A stretch of DNA of 64,000 bases from an uncultured Mediterranea sp. (GCA_945641355.1 CALZEQ010000009.1:1-64000); one strand, 5' to 3'; numbered from the stretch's first letter, positions 47,158 to 57,190 are shown. Made by a program: numbers and translations. Notes: generated by a model not told the origin, from the letters alone.

Positions 47158-49002
47158 TTAGAATATTGTTTGAAGAGAGTAAATTGTCAGTTTGTTCACC
47201 CGGGCGTTGCCTCCCTCGGCTTGCAGGGTGAGGGTGCTGTAGGGTGCAGTGGGGAAGACCAGGTTGGTCATGGCCAGACGTCCGTTCTGCTCGAACAGCT
47301 CGATGCTGCTTCGGTCGATGAAGATGCGCAGGTTGAGCTTGCCGTCAGTGGTGTGGGTGGGGGCAACCGTTACCGAGGGGAAGTCCTGGCTGAAGTCGGT
47401 GATTCCGCTTCGGGTACGGTCGAACGACACTTCGTTCTTCGTGGCGTCATAGGTCATGGCTACGGTCTCGTCTGCCTTGTTCGAGAGGGTCAGGGTGATG
47501 CTGGTGGCGCGTCGGGCATCCATCTCCAGCAGGATTTCGCAGATGCCGTCGTTCTGGGTAGGCAGTGCCACCGTGCGTGCCCGCTTTCCTACGCTCAGCT
47601 GACGGATGTACTGCATCCGCTTGTCGCGCAGGGCTTCCAGCTCAGGGCTGGGCGTAGACGAGAGGTAGTACTGACCGTCTGCATCCTTGAAGAGTCCCAG
47701 CTCGCGGGGCAGGGTGTTGGCACTGCGGAATTGCAGGGTGGGCACCTCGGCTGCATACTGCCAGTTGCTCATCCAACCTATCACCGTGCGGCGTCCGTCA
47801 GGCACGTCACTCCAACTGACGGTAGCATAGTGGTCTTTTCCGTAATCCATCCATTTGGTAGGCACGTTGCCCTGGGCATCTGTATCAGCCTTGAAGCTGC
47901 GGCCGTCCCACTCTCCCACGAAGTATTGTGTGGCACTGCCGCCGAAGGGGCCGCCCGGGTTGATGTTGCACAGCAGCACCCATCTCTTCTCATCGCTTCC
48001 CGCTACGGGCAGCTCAAACAGGTCGGGGCATTCCCATACACCGTCTTGGGCACCCAGATCTTTGCCGAAGCGGCTTTGCAGTGTCCACTTCTTCATGTCG
48101 GGCGAGGCGAAGAAGAGCATCTCCTTCTCCAGTGCATGAGCCAGCACCAGGTTCCACTGCCCTTGCTTCTCGTTCCACCACATGTTGGGGTCGCGTGCTT
48201 CGCTCTCCAGCGTCAGCACCGGATTGCCCGGATAGGTTGTGAAGGTGTGTCCTCCGTCGGTGCTGTAGGCAAGGCTTTGCATCTGGCTGGCGGCTGCCGA
48301 GGTGTACATGGCTACCACGGCATCCTTGCCGAACCCGGCACTGTTGGCATGGTCGATGGCCGAGCTGCCGCTGAAGATGGTGCCCAGTCCGTCGGGCAGC
48401 AAGGCGGGTTCGTGGTGTTCCCAGTGAATCAGGTCACGGCTGGTAGAGTGTCCCCACGTCATGTTCTGCCACTTCGATCCATACGGATTCCATTGGTAGC
48501 ACAGATGCCATACGCTGTCTTTGTAAACCATGCCGTTGGGGTCGTTCATCCATCCGTAGAGGGGCGTGTGGTGGAAGGCGGGGCGGTACTTCTCGCGGTT
48601 GGTCGCATCGTAGGTGTCGCTCACGCTGAAATTCTTCCAGCATACATCCTGCTTGGCTTCGCGTACACTGTTGCGGCCCTGGGTGGTGAGGATGTTCAGC
48701 ACCACCTGTTTACCCCGGTAGGGGGTGAGGTCCAGAGGCACGGTATAGTCCACTTTCGATGTAGCCAGGCGAGCCACGATGCTCCGTTCCTGCTTACCGT
48801 CGGCGACAATGTTCACCGTAGCCTCTTCTCCGTTGTCTTGTATGGGCAACAGGAGATACTTCCCGACCTCTGTTATCCTGACCAATGTGTTGTTGGTGCC
48901 GAGGTGCTCAATGGTTACACCTTTCCGCTCTTGGGCGTGCAGCATCAGTGTGCCAAGGCAGAACCATGCTATCGACATCCCTACTTTCTTTACCTTCTTC
49001 AT
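47158..49002 (-). CDS. GH32 exo-fructosidase (levanase/inulinase type)
   Basis: The 614-residue enzyme has a type I signal peptide ending LMLHAQ; no lipobox Cys is present, so it is probably periplasmic. An extra beta-rich region of about 110 residues precedes the GH32 propeller. Catalytic residues are D154 in WMNDPNG (151-157), D271 in the RDP triad (270-272) and acid/base E324 in ECPDL. A C-terminal beta-sandwich follows. It would release fructose from imported fructo-oligosaccharides of inulin or levan. It starts the minus-strand operon, 224 bp from the divergent HTCS. Confidence 0.93.
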   Translation of the reverse strand: MKKVKKVGMSIAWFCLGTLMLHAQERKGVTIEHLGTNNTLVRITEVGKYLLLPIQDNGEEATVNIVADGKQERSIVARLATSKVDYTVPLDLTPYRGKQVVLNILTTQGRNSVREAKQDVCWKNFSVSDTYDATNREKYRPAFHHTPLYGWMNDPNGMVYKDSVWHLCYQWNPYGSKWQNMTWGHSTSRDLIHWEHHEPALLPDGLGTIFSGSSAIDHANSAGFGKDAVVAMYTSAAASQMQSLAYSTDGGHTFTTYPGNPVLTLESEARDPNMWWNEKQGQWNLVLAHALEKEMLFFASPDMKKWTLQSRFGKDLGAQDGVWECPDLFELPVAGSDEKRWVLLCNINPGGPFGGSATQYFVGEWDGRSFKADTDAQGNVPTKWMDYGKDHYATVSWSDVPDGRRTVIGWMSNWQYAAEVPTLQFRSANTLPRELGLFKDADGQYYLSSTPSPELEALRDKRMQYIRQLSVGKRARTVALPTQNDGICEILLEMDARRATSITLTLSNKADETVAMTYDATKNEVSFDRTRSGITDFSQDFPSVTVAPTHTTDGKLNLRIFIDRSSIELFEQNGRLAMTNLVFPTAPYSTLTLQAEGGNARVNKLTIYSLQTIF

Positions 49003-49068
49003 ATTCGTTGCTATTTTAAGAGTTATTGTTTATCAAACCTTGTCAGCCCGTTCGTCGTTCCGACACTG

Positions 49069-49076
49069 CAAAGCTA
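49069..49076 (-). promoter_or_regulatory. -7 box for the GH32 operon
   Basis: Minus-strand TAGCTTTG matches TAnnTTTG about 67 bp before the GH32 start; the -33 region is weak, as expected for an activator-dependent promoter. Confidence 0.5.
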
Positions 49077-49182
49077 CCTCAATGCTTCGAAAATAGCTAT
49101 GAAAAATTGTGCAAAGCCTGTTGAAAATGTTGCGAAGGTCGATTTTTATCAGTAAAATCCCCATTATTTACAATTATATGAT

Positions 49183-49190
49183 TAGTTTTG
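49183..49190 (+). promoter_or_regulatory. -7 box for the HTCS gene
   Basis: TAGTTTTG matches TAnnTTTG 36 bp before the HTCS start; no clear -33 TTG. Confidence 0.55.
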
Positions 49191-49226
49191 TGCACGAAAT
49201 CATTCATTTTTTATAAAACTGATACC

Positions 49227-51977
49227 ATGAAGCATGTTTTTTCTCTTTTCTTTTTACTGCTTTCGTTTCTTATGATGGCAGGATGCCAGGAGAAGCGGAT
49301 ATACAGATTGGGTGTGTCGCAGTGCAGTTCGGACGACTGGCGCACCAAGTGCAACGATGAAATCAGACGTGAAATCATTTTCCACCCCGAAGCATCGGTC
49401 GAAATCCGTTCCGCCGACGACAGCAACGAAAAGCAGATAGCAGACATCCGATACTTCATGGACAACCACTTCGACATCATCATCGTCGCTCCCAATGAGG
49501 CCGATGCCATCACGCCTATCATCAAGGAGGCCTATGGAAAAGGCATCCCGGTCATCATCTTCGACCGCAACATCCACGGCGATACCTATACCGCCTATCA
49601 GGGGGTAGACAATATCGGCATCGGCAGCGAGGCGGCCCGCTATGCCCGGCATCTGGCAGGCAAGGGAGGCCGAATCATCGAAATCTGCGGATTGGCAGGC
49701 TCTACACCGACCATCGAGCGTCACGACGGTTTCATCAAGGAGGCTGCGCGTCACGACCTTCAGGTGGTGGCTTCGGCCCACGGCAACTGGAACTATCAGG
49801 ACGCGGTGTCGGTTTGCGACTCCTTGCTCCATATATATAAGGATATAGACCTGGTGTATGCCCACAACGACCGCATGGCCATTGCAGCCTCTCACGTGGC
49901 GCGCAAGCTGGGGCGGAAGATTCAGGTGATAGGGATAGATGCCGCGCCCGAGATAGGCATCAAGGCCGTGGCCGACAGCGTGATTGACGCCACCTTCCTC
50001 TATCCTACGGAGGGCTACCGGCTGGTACGTACGGCGTTGGCCATCTTGCAGGGAAAGCCTTACGACAAGAAGCTTATCCTGCCCAAGTCATCGGTCGTGG
50101 ATGTGTCGAATGCGGATATCCTGCTGCTGCAGAACGAATCGTTGAAGGAAGAGACCGACAAGATACGCAGGCTGAAGTCGCAGGTGGATGACTATTGGAA
50201 CCAGCATTCGGCCCAGACCTCACTCTTCTACATCACCATCCTGGTGCTGCTGTTGCTGGCCGGATGGCTCTTCCAGCTGCTGCATGCCTTTTGGCAGAAG
50301 AAGAAATACCAGCAGGAGCTGCTGAAGCAGAACCATCTGTTGGAGCAGCAACGCGATATGCAGAAGGCACTCAACGAGCAGTTGAACCAGGCTACGCAAT
50401 CCAAGCTGGTCTTCTTTACCAACGTATCCCACGACCTGCGTACGCCACTCACCCTGATTGCTGAACCTGTGGAGCAGATGGCGATGGCAGAGAACCTGAC
50501 CCCTCAACAGCAGACGCTGATGCGGATTGCCAACAAGAATGTGCGCATCCTGAAGCGGCTCATCAACCAGATACTCGATTTCAGAAAGTATGAGAACGGC
50601 AAGCTGAACCTGCATCTGGCAGAAGTACGTTTTGCCCGTCTGGTAAGCGAGTGGGCCGAAGCCTTTCATCACATGGCCAAGCAGCGCGACATCCAGCTCT
50701 CCGTCGAACTCTCCATTCCCGAGGACTATACGTTGGCCGTTGACCCGGAGAAGATGGAGCGTATCTTCTTCAACCTCATGTCCAACGCCTTCAAGTATAC
50801 GCCGCAGAACGGGCGGATAACGTTTGCCTGCTCGGGCAACGAGCGCGAACTCACCTTCTCGGTGGCAGACAACGGTCAGGGCATCGGCGGAGAGGACCTG
50901 AACAACATCTTCGACCGCTTCTATCAGGTAGACAAGGTGCATCCGCAAGGCTCGGGCATCGGCTTGTCATTGGTGAAGGCGTTTGTGGAGCTGCACCACG
51001 GAACCATCTCTGCCGAGAGCCAGTTGGGCCGAGGCACCACATTCACCGTCGTGTTGCCGGTTGTCCATCTGAGTCAGGCGGCAGCATGTGCGGACGAGGC
51101 TCCCCAGATTACCGCCGATGACGTGGATATGGAGCTGAGCACCATCGGACAGGAGCCGGCTGAAGTACGTCCCGACGAGCCGCTCTTGCTGGTGATTGAC
51201 GACAACGAAGATATCCGCCGCATGATAGCACTGCTGATGAAGGAAGAGTACAACGTGCTGCTGGCTCCCGATGGAAAAGAGGGAGTGCGGCTGGCGGCCA
51301 AGTATGTGCCCGACTTGATTATCTGCGACGTGATGATGCCCGTGATGGATGGGCTGGAGTGCTGCCGTCGCATCAAGGAGGAGGTATCCACTTCGCACAT
51401 ACCTGTATTGATGCTGACCGCCTGCTCGCTGGACGAGCAGCGGGCACAGGGGTACGACAGCGGAGCAGACGGCTACATCGCCAAACCCTTCAGCAGCGTG
51501 GTGCTGAAGGCGCGTTGCCGCAACTTGATAGAAAACCGCAGGCGCATCAAGCAGCTTTGGACAAACAGTGCGGTTGCACTCCCCCAGACGGCTGCCGACG
51601 GGGCGGATGCACCGAAACAGCCTGCCGTGACGGAGGGCGATGTGGAGAGCGAGTTCTATGCACGCTTCCTGGAGATTGTACAGAGGGAGATGGGCGATTC
51701 CGAACTGAATGTCGAGCAGCTGGCCTCCTGCATGGGACTGGGCCGTTCGCAGTTCTATCGGAAGATAAAGGCGCTGACCAACTATTCGCCCGTAGAGCTG
51801 GTGCGCAACCTGCGGCTGAAGAAGGGGCGCGAGCTGTTGCTGACAACCGAGAAGTCGGTCAGCGAGATTGCCTACGAGGTAGGCTTCTCCAATCCGGCCT
51901 ACTTTACCCGCTGCTACCGCGAGCTGTTTGACGAAACTCCCACCGACTTGCGTGACAAGATGGCCCCGAAAGGGTAA
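49227..51977 (+). CDS. Hybrid two-component system regulator with a periplasmic-binding-protein sensor
   Basis: From ATG 49227 the protein has 916 residues. Residues about 25-300 are a LacI/ribose-binding-type sugar domain, then a membrane helix at 332-356, HisKA with H402 in NVSHDLRTPL, a HATPase domain (NLMSNAFKYTP, GSGIGLSLV), a receiver with the acceptor Asp in LIICDVMMPVMDG, and an AraC-type HTH at the C-terminus (LASCMGLGRSQFYRKIKAL). The only known HTCS with this sensor type in B. thetaiotaomicron is the fructose-binding BT1754, so fructose is the likely signal. An odd MAGC lipobox-like motif (Cys20) lies in the N-terminal signal. Confidence 0.92.
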   Translation: MKHVFSLFFLLLSFLMMAGCQEKRIYRLGVSQCSSDDWRTKCNDEIRREIIFHPEASVEIRSADDSNEKQIADIRYFMDNHFDIIIVAPNEADAITPIIKEAYGKGIPVIIFDRNIHGDTYTAYQGVDNIGIGSEAARYARHLAGKGGRIIEICGLAGSTPTIERHDGFIKEAARHDLQVVASAHGNWNYQDAVSVCDSLLHIYKDIDLVYAHNDRMAIAASHVARKLGRKIQVIGIDAAPEIGIKAVADSVIDATFLYPTEGYRLVRTALAILQGKPYDKKLILPKSSVVDVSNADILLLQNESLKEETDKIRRLKSQVDDYWNQHSAQTSLFYITILVLLLLAGWLFQLLHAFWQKKKYQQELLKQNHLLEQQRDMQKALNEQLNQATQSKLVFFTNVSHDLRTPLTLIAEPVEQMAMAENLTPQQQTLMRIANKNVRILKRLINQILDFRKYENGKLNLHLAEVRFARLVSEWAEAFHHMAKQRDIQLSVELSIPEDYTLAVDPEKMERIFFNLMSNAFKYTPQNGRITFACSGNERELTFSVADNGQGIGGEDLNNIFDRFYQVDKVHPQGSGIGLSLVKAFVELHHGTISAESQLGRGTTFTVVLPVVHLSQAAACADEAPQITADDVDMELSTIGQEPAEVRPDEPLLLVIDDNEDIRRMIALLMKEEYNVLLAPDGKEGVRLAAKYVPDLIICDVMMPVMDGLECCRRIKEEVSTSHIPVLMLTACSLDEQRAQGYDSGADGYIAKPFSSVVLKARCRNLIENRRRIKQLWTNSAVALPQTAADGADAPKQPAVTEGDVESEFYARFLEIVQREMGDSELNVEQLASCMGLGRSQFYRKIKALTNYSPVELVRNLRLKKGRELLLTTEKSVSEIAYEVGFSNPAYFTRCYRELFDETPTDLRDKMAPKG

Positions 51978-52018
51978 TCTCTTCCCATTCGTTATCTGTG
52001 CATGCTATTCCCATGATG

Positions 52019-52064
52019 AAAAAACGAGCTTTTGCTATCAGAAATGTTGCGTGGCTCGTTTTTT
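52019..52064 (+). terminator. Hairpin between HTCS and susC
   Basis: AAAAAACGAGC (52019-52029) pairs with GCTCGTTTTTT (52054-52064), an 11-bp stem with a 24-base loop and a T tract. It fits an HTCS terminator. It is interleaved with the larger dyad at 52034-52091. Confidence 0.6.
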
Positions 52065-52091
52065 TATACTCCATGCAACATTCCTGATAGC
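52034..52091. promoter_or_regulatory. 21-bp-arm inverted repeat upstream of susC, putative HTCS operator
   Basis: The left arm (52034-52054, starting GCTATCAG) and the reverse complement of the right arm (52071-52091, ending CTGATAGC) match at 19 of 21 positions, separated by 16 bp. The right arm ends 20 bp before the -7 box, where a class II activator would sit. It is a strong candidate for binding by the HTCS encoded upstream. Confidence 0.6.
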
Positions 52092-52110
52092 CCGTAGAGG
52101 GCATAACCGA

Positions 52111-52118
52111 TACTTTTG
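52111..52118 (+). promoter_or_regulatory. -7 box for susC
   Basis: TACTTTTG matches TAnnTTTG. No -33 TTG is present, as is typical of activated PUL promoters. The susC start is 30 bp downstream. Confidence 0.6.
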
Positions 52119-52147
52119 CAGCAGAAAACTCTTAAACTCAAAAGTGT

Positions 52148-55100
52148 ATGAAACAGAAACTTCTTAGCGCGTTTTTGCTATGTATCATGGCAATCGCAAT
52201 GCAAGCGCAGGACATCGTTGTGCAAGGAACGGTCCTGTCAGCTACCGATTCCGAACCTTTGATCGGAGCCAGTGTCGTATCCGAACTCAATGCTTCGTTG
52301 GGTACCACGACCGACCTTGACGGACGTTTTACCATTACGGTGCCAGCAGGTTCCAACCTCACAGTCTCGTATATAGGATTTGTGTCAACCACCCTGAAGG
52401 CAGCGGCACAGATGAACATCCTGCTGAAAGAAGACTCAGAGGTGCTCAGTGAAGTAGTGGTAGTGGGTTACTCCACCGAAAAGAAGTCAGACCTGACCGG
52501 TTCCGTCTCGGTGGTCAAGATGAAAGATGTGGCCGATATGCCGACAGGCAACGTTATCCAGTCGTTGCAGGGACGTGTGGCCGGTATGACCGTGACTACC
52601 GACGGTACGCCCGGCGGACTCAGCACCGGTACCTCCATCCGCGGTGCCTCTTCGTTCCGCGGAGATGCCAACGGCCCGCTTTACGTCATTGACGGCGTGA
52701 TGACCCGTGAAAATCCCGGTACCATCCTCAACAGCAACGACGTAGAGTCCATACAGGTGCTGAAGGATGCCGCATCGGCCTCTATCTACGGTGCGCAGGC
52801 AGCCAACGGTGTCATCATCATCACCACCAAGCGTGCCAAGAAGGGAGAGGCTCACGTCACGTTCGATGCTTCCTTGACGGTGCAGACCTACCAAAGTGGC
52901 CTCGATTTGCTGGATGCCTATCAGTGGGGCGATGTCTACTGGTCGGCCTACAAGTATGCGCACAACGGAGCCACACCGTCGTCGTCCGTCTATGGGAACG
53001 GAGCGAAGGCACAGCTGCAGACCTACAAGAACCTGAACGGTGCAGACGTACTGCCGCAGACCACCGACTGGGAGGATGAAATCCACCGTACGGCCTTGAT
53101 GCAGACCTACAGCATCGGATTGCAGAAGGGAGCTGAAAACGGCTCTTCCTCATTCTCGCTCAGCTGGCTCGACCACGACGGTATTGTCAAGGGTACGGAT
53201 TTCCAGCGACTCAACAGCCGCTTCAGCAGCGACTATGGCTTCCTGGACAACCGCCTCAAGGCAGGTGGCAATGTGGCAGTCAACTGGTGGAGGGCTCACT
53301 ATATGCCGGGCGGAGCCGAGGAGAATGCCGTGAAGCAACATCCGGCCAAAGCCGTGTACGATGTAGAGGGTGTCTATGTAGACCAGATTAACGACATACT
53401 GAGCGATACGCCCAACGTGATGCGTCTCATCGAGAACAGTCAGGGAAACAAGAACGAGTATTGGCGTGTATTCGGAAACGCCTACCTGCAGGTAGAGCCG
53501 GTGAAGAACCTGATTGTCAAGACCAACTTCGGTGTGAACTACTACAGCGAAACCATCAAGACGTTTGAACCCAGCTGGCTGCGCGACACGGTAAACAAAC
53601 TGACGCAGTCGATGGGCAAGAACGTGGATTGGGTATGGACCAACACGGCGCAGTACAACATCGAGTGGCAGCGTCATGCGCTGATGGCACTGGCAGGTAT
53701 CGAGGCGAAGAAATACCACAACGAGAGCTTCTTCGGATATGGTACCGGGCTGCAGATAGAAGACCCCAACTACCTCTACCTGGGTAATGTGACGGCCAAC
53801 AAGAACGTGGGTGCCGGTGCATCCAACTACTCCATGTTCTCCGGCTTTGGCAAACTGAACTATACGTATGACGAGAAGTACCTGCTCTCGTTCACCCTGC
53901 GCCGGGATGCTTCGTCCCGTCTGTCGGCAGCCCACAACTATGACTGGTTCCCCTCCGTATCGGCCGGATGGCGTCTCTCGCGCGAGAAGTTCATGGAGTC
54001 GACGGCCGAATGGCTCTCCGACCTGAAGCTGCGCGGTTCGTGGGGTATCAACGGAAACGACCTCATTGACAACGAGGCCTTCTATGCCAAATACCTGATG
54101 AGCCTCGACCGCGGCTCGTACAACATGAGCGGTGACGGCACCACCCTTTCGCCGGGTGCCTATCGCGTCCGCACCACCAACCCCGACCTGAAATGGGAAA
54201 AGACCTACCAGACCAATGTGGGTATCGATGCAGGCTTCTTCAACAACAGCCTGACCCTCTCGCTCGACTATTTCTACAAGCAGACCAAGGACATGCTGGT
54301 AGAGAAACCTTATATCGCCACCATCGGCGAGGGAGGCTACTGCTGGTACAACGGCGGTGAGATGGTGAACAAGGGTATCGAAGGACAGATTAACTGGCGC
54401 AGTCAGATAGGGAAAGACTTCCGCTACGATGTAGGCTTCAACTTCACCTTCTCCAAGAACAAGGTGACCGACCTGCTCGATGACATCTACTACTCCTACG
54501 GCGGCGGTTATGCCGACCACTCCCTCGTGGGACAGTCACTGGGCTCGTGGATGGGCTTCAAGACAGAGGGCGTATTCCATTCGCAGGCCGAGGTCGATGC
54601 CTATTGCCAGCAGTATCAGGTAGAGTTCGGTCAGCCGGGTGTAGGACGTATCCGCTACAAGGATGCAAACGGCGACGGCAAAATCAACTACAACGACCGC
54701 ACCTGGCTGGGATGCGACCTGCCCAAGGCACAGTTCGGCCTGACGCTGGGCGCACAGTGGAAGGGATTCGACCTCAACATGTTCTTCTCCTCCATCATCC
54801 GCGATGCCTTCAACAACTCCAAGTATTATACCGACCTCTTCCAGTGCTGGAACGGCAACCACGGCACACGCCTGCTGGAGGCAGCCGAGGCATACGAGCG
54901 TTATCAGCAGACCGGTTACTACGACTGCGACACGCCGGCTCCCACCACCGACAACGGCAACAACGAGCACGAAGTGTCAGAATTCCACATCGAGAACGGC
55001 TCGTTCCTCCGGCTGAAGACGCTGACACTCGGTTACACCTTGCCGCAGGCGTTGCGCAACAAGCTGAAGATGCAGAATGCCCGCATCTACCTGCAGGGAC

Positions 55101-55207
55101 AGAACCTCTTCACCATCACCGCCTACAAGGGTGCCGACCCCGAAGGACTGGGTTATCCCTATGCACTGCCCCGCCAGTTCACCTTGGGATTCCAGATAGG
55201 ATTTTAA
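52148..55207 (+). CDS. SusC-like TonB-dependent outer-membrane transporter
   Basis: The 1019-residue protein has a signal peptide ending AMQAQ, a carboxypeptidase-regulatory-like N-terminal domain (residues about 22-105), a TonB-dependent plug (VVVVGYSTEKKSDLTGSV, GDANGPLYVIDGVM), and a beta-barrel ending in an aromatic residue (LGFQIGF). With the SusD next to it, it would import fructo-oligosaccharides across the outer membrane using TonB energy. The HTCS upstream and GH32 operon give the substrate. Confidence 0.93.
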   Translation: MKQKLLSAFLLCIMAIAMQAQDIVVQGTVLSATDSEPLIGASVVSELNASLGTTTDLDGRFTITVPAGSNLTVSYIGFVSTTLKAAAQMNILLKEDSEVLSEVVVVGYSTEKKSDLTGSVSVVKMKDVADMPTGNVIQSLQGRVAGMTVTTDGTPGGLSTGTSIRGASSFRGDANGPLYVIDGVMTRENPGTILNSNDVESIQVLKDAASASIYGAQAANGVIIITTKRAKKGEAHVTFDASLTVQTYQSGLDLLDAYQWGDVYWSAYKYAHNGATPSSSVYGNGAKAQLQTYKNLNGADVLPQTTDWEDEIHRTALMQTYSIGLQKGAENGSSSFSLSWLDHDGIVKGTDFQRLNSRFSSDYGFLDNRLKAGGNVAVNWWRAHYMPGGAEENAVKQHPAKAVYDVEGVYVDQINDILSDTPNVMRLIENSQGNKNEYWRVFGNAYLQVEPVKNLIVKTNFGVNYYSETIKTFEPSWLRDTVNKLTQSMGKNVDWVWTNTAQYNIEWQRHALMALAGIEAKKYHNESFFGYGTGLQIEDPNYLYLGNVTANKNVGAGASNYSMFSGFGKLNYTYDEKYLLSFTLRRDASSRLSAAHNYDWFPSVSAGWRLSREKFMESTAEWLSDLKLRGSWGINGNDLIDNEAFYAKYLMSLDRGSYNMSGDGTTLSPGAYRVRTTNPDLKWEKTYQTNVGIDAGFFNNSLTLSLDYFYKQTKDMLVEKPYIATIGEGGYCWYNGGEMVNKGIEGQINWRSQIGKDFRYDVGFNFTFSKNKVTDLLDDIYYSYGGGYADHSLVGQSLGSWMGFKTEGVFHSQAEVDAYCQQYQVEFGQPGVGRIRYKDANGDGKINYNDRTWLGCDLPKAQFGLTLGAQWKGFDLNMFFSSIIRDAFNNSKYYTDLFQCWNGNHGTRLLEAAEAYERYQQTGYYDCDTPAPTTDNGNNEHEVSEFHIENGSFLRLKTLTLGYTLPQALRNKLKMQNARIYLQGQNLFTITAYKGADPEGLGYPYALPRQFTLGFQIGF

Positions 55208-55250
55208 GCAATCGAGTCAGTATGTTTCATCAAATTATCAATCGAAAAAT

Positions 55251-57017
55251 ATGAAAATCAAGAATATATGCATCGCATCTGCATGTGCCCTCCTGCTGGC
55301 CGGATGCAGCGACAGCTTTTTGGAAAACAAGCCGCAGGGCAGCCTCTCTGACGGCGTGATGAATTCGACCGAAGCCATCGACCTGCTGGTCAATGCAGCT
55401 TACGCTTCACTCTACGGGATGACGAACGAACAGGGCGACCCCTGTATGCGCCCCACTACCAACTGGAGCTACGGCGAAGTCCGGGCCGACAATGCCTACA
55501 AAGGCGGCGGTGGCGAAGGCGACGTGTGGGACGTACATGCCATGGAAACCTTCCAGATGCAATCCAACAACGGCAACCTGGACGGCAAGTGGTTCAACCT
55601 CTACAGCCTCATTTCGCGCTGCAACTCTGCCCTGCGGGTGCTCAACGAGGCCGATGCGACGGTGGTGAAGGAGAAGGAGTCGCGCATAGCCGAGGTCAAG
55701 GTGCTGCGTGCCCACCACTATTTCGAGCTGGTGCGCCTCTTCAACAAGATTCCCTACATGGACGAGAACCTGCCTACAGCCGACTATGTGAATGTGCCCA
55801 ACGATGAGTTCACGCGCCAGCAACACCTGGAACGCATCGCCGGCGACCTGCTTGATGCAGCCGAGCACCTGCCCGACAGACAGGCAGAGGTGGGACGCAT
55901 CAACCGCAACATTGCCCTGGCCTACGCTGCCAAGGTGAAGCTCTATGCCGCTTACGAGCAGGACGAACAGACCCACGCCGTCACCCGCATCAACAAGGAC
56001 CTGCTGCGCGAGGTGGTCGACCTGATCAATCAGGTGAAGGGATATGACCTGCTGCCCGACTTTCAGGACCTGGACCTGATTGCCTACGAGAACGGTGCCG
56101 AGTCCGTCTTTGCCGTGCAATACTCCATGAACGACGGCTCGGGCGACGCTGGCCGCATCAACTGGAGCAACCTGCTCAACTCGCCCGGCGGCAACAGTCC
56201 CTATCATGGCGACGGCTTCTTCCTGCCTTCGCAGGACCTCATCAATGCCTATCAGACCGACGACAACGGCTTGCCTCTGTTCGACTACCAGTCACGTCCC
56301 GACTACGGGGTGGTGAACTTCATCGACGAGCAACACCAGACCCTGAGCAACACCGAACCGAACGTTGACCCCCGCCTGGACTTCGTCGTAGGCCGACCCA
56401 CCATCACCTACAAGACCTGGCGCGAAACGCCCTGCCAGTCGTGGGTACGCGACCGCGGTGTCTACGGTCACAACTGCGCCAAGCGCTTCTGGGTGTCGCC
56501 CGAGTCACCCGAAATGTTCCAGGGATGGCCTTGGGGAGCGTCCGAGCTGAACTGGCAAATCATCCGCTATGCCGACCTGCTGCTCTACAAAGCCGAGGCA
56601 CTGATAGAGATAGGAGGTGACGGATTGGAAGAGGCACGTCGGCTCATCAACCGCGTGCGCCAGCGTGCCATGCAGAGCCAGTACGTCAAGGATTTCAACG
56701 ACCCCTCGAAGGATGCTGCCCACTACAAGATAGGCCTCTATCCTGCCGAAGGATGGACACAGGACTATGCACGCCAGGCCCTGCGAACAGAGATGCGTCT
56801 GGAGAAGGCATTGGAAGGCGAACGCTATTTCGACCTGGTGCGCTGGGGCATTGCCCGTGAGGTGATGACCGCCTACTTCCAGGCAGAGAAGGACAACCGC
56901 GTCTATTACCAGAACGCCGCATTCGATGCCGGTGAAGAGTATTTCCCCATCCCGGTAGCGCAGTACAACTTCTCGCTGGGCCAATATACGCAGAACCCGG
57001 GCTATCCCGCATTCTGA
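55251..57017 (+). CDS. SusD-like surface glycan-binding lipoprotein
   Basis: The 588-residue RagB/SusD-family lipoprotein has the lipobox LLAGC (Cys19) and the usual N-terminal SusD-like region and C-terminal TPR-like and RagB domains (residues with VLRAHHYFELVRLFNKIPY, EMRLEKALEGERYFDLVRWG). It caps SusC and binds the glycan. It starts 43 bp after susC. No SusE/F-like gene or endo-acting surface GH32 follows. Confidence 0.93.
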   Translation: MKIKNICIASACALLLAGCSDSFLENKPQGSLSDGVMNSTEAIDLLVNAAYASLYGMTNEQGDPCMRPTTNWSYGEVRADNAYKGGGGEGDVWDVHAMETFQMQSNNGNLDGKWFNLYSLISRCNSALRVLNEADATVVKEKESRIAEVKVLRAHHYFELVRLFNKIPYMDENLPTADYVNVPNDEFTRQQHLERIAGDLLDAAEHLPDRQAEVGRINRNIALAYAAKVKLYAAYEQDEQTHAVTRINKDLLREVVDLINQVKGYDLLPDFQDLDLIAYENGAESVFAVQYSMNDGSGDAGRINWSNLLNSPGGNSPYHGDGFFLPSQDLINAYQTDDNGLPLFDYQSRPDYGVVNFIDEQHQTLSNTEPNVDPRLDFVVGRPTITYKTWRETPCQSWVRDRGVYGHNCAKRFWVSPESPEMFQGWPWGASELNWQIIRYADLLLYKAEALIEIGGDGLEEARRLINRVRQRAMQSQYVKDFNDPSKDAAHYKIGLYPAEGWTQDYARQALRTEMRLEKALEGERYFDLVRWGIAREVMTAYFQAEKDNRVYYQNAAFDAGEEYFPIPVAQYNFSLGQYTQNPGYPAF

Positions 57018-57082
57018 CAGGCTATTAGCCCGTTATCTCTCCAAGTGCGTGCTGTCGCTGTAGGGGCAGACCTGTGTGTCCG

Positions 57083-57164
57083 CCCAACCCGCACGCCTTG
57101 CATTCATACCATCAGCATGAAGGGCAGACACGCAGGTCTGCCCTTTCACTTGTCACTCGTAGCT
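57083..57164. repeat. 82-bp direct repeat, copy 1
   Basis: This repeat matches 58775-58856 at 80 of 82 bases. It includes a 10-bp hairpin (AAGGGCAGAC at 57120-57129, GTCTGCCCTT at 57136-57145). The two copies bracket the ATPase gene. Confidence 0.95.
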
Positions 57165-57190
57165 CGTCACTTATCCCTTGGGCGTATCTC

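Noticed and set aside
47119..49155. A 678-codon plus-strand frame antisense to the GH32 gene
   Set aside because: GH32 motifs WMNDPNG, RDP and ECPDL lie in the minus frame; the plus frame has no domain.
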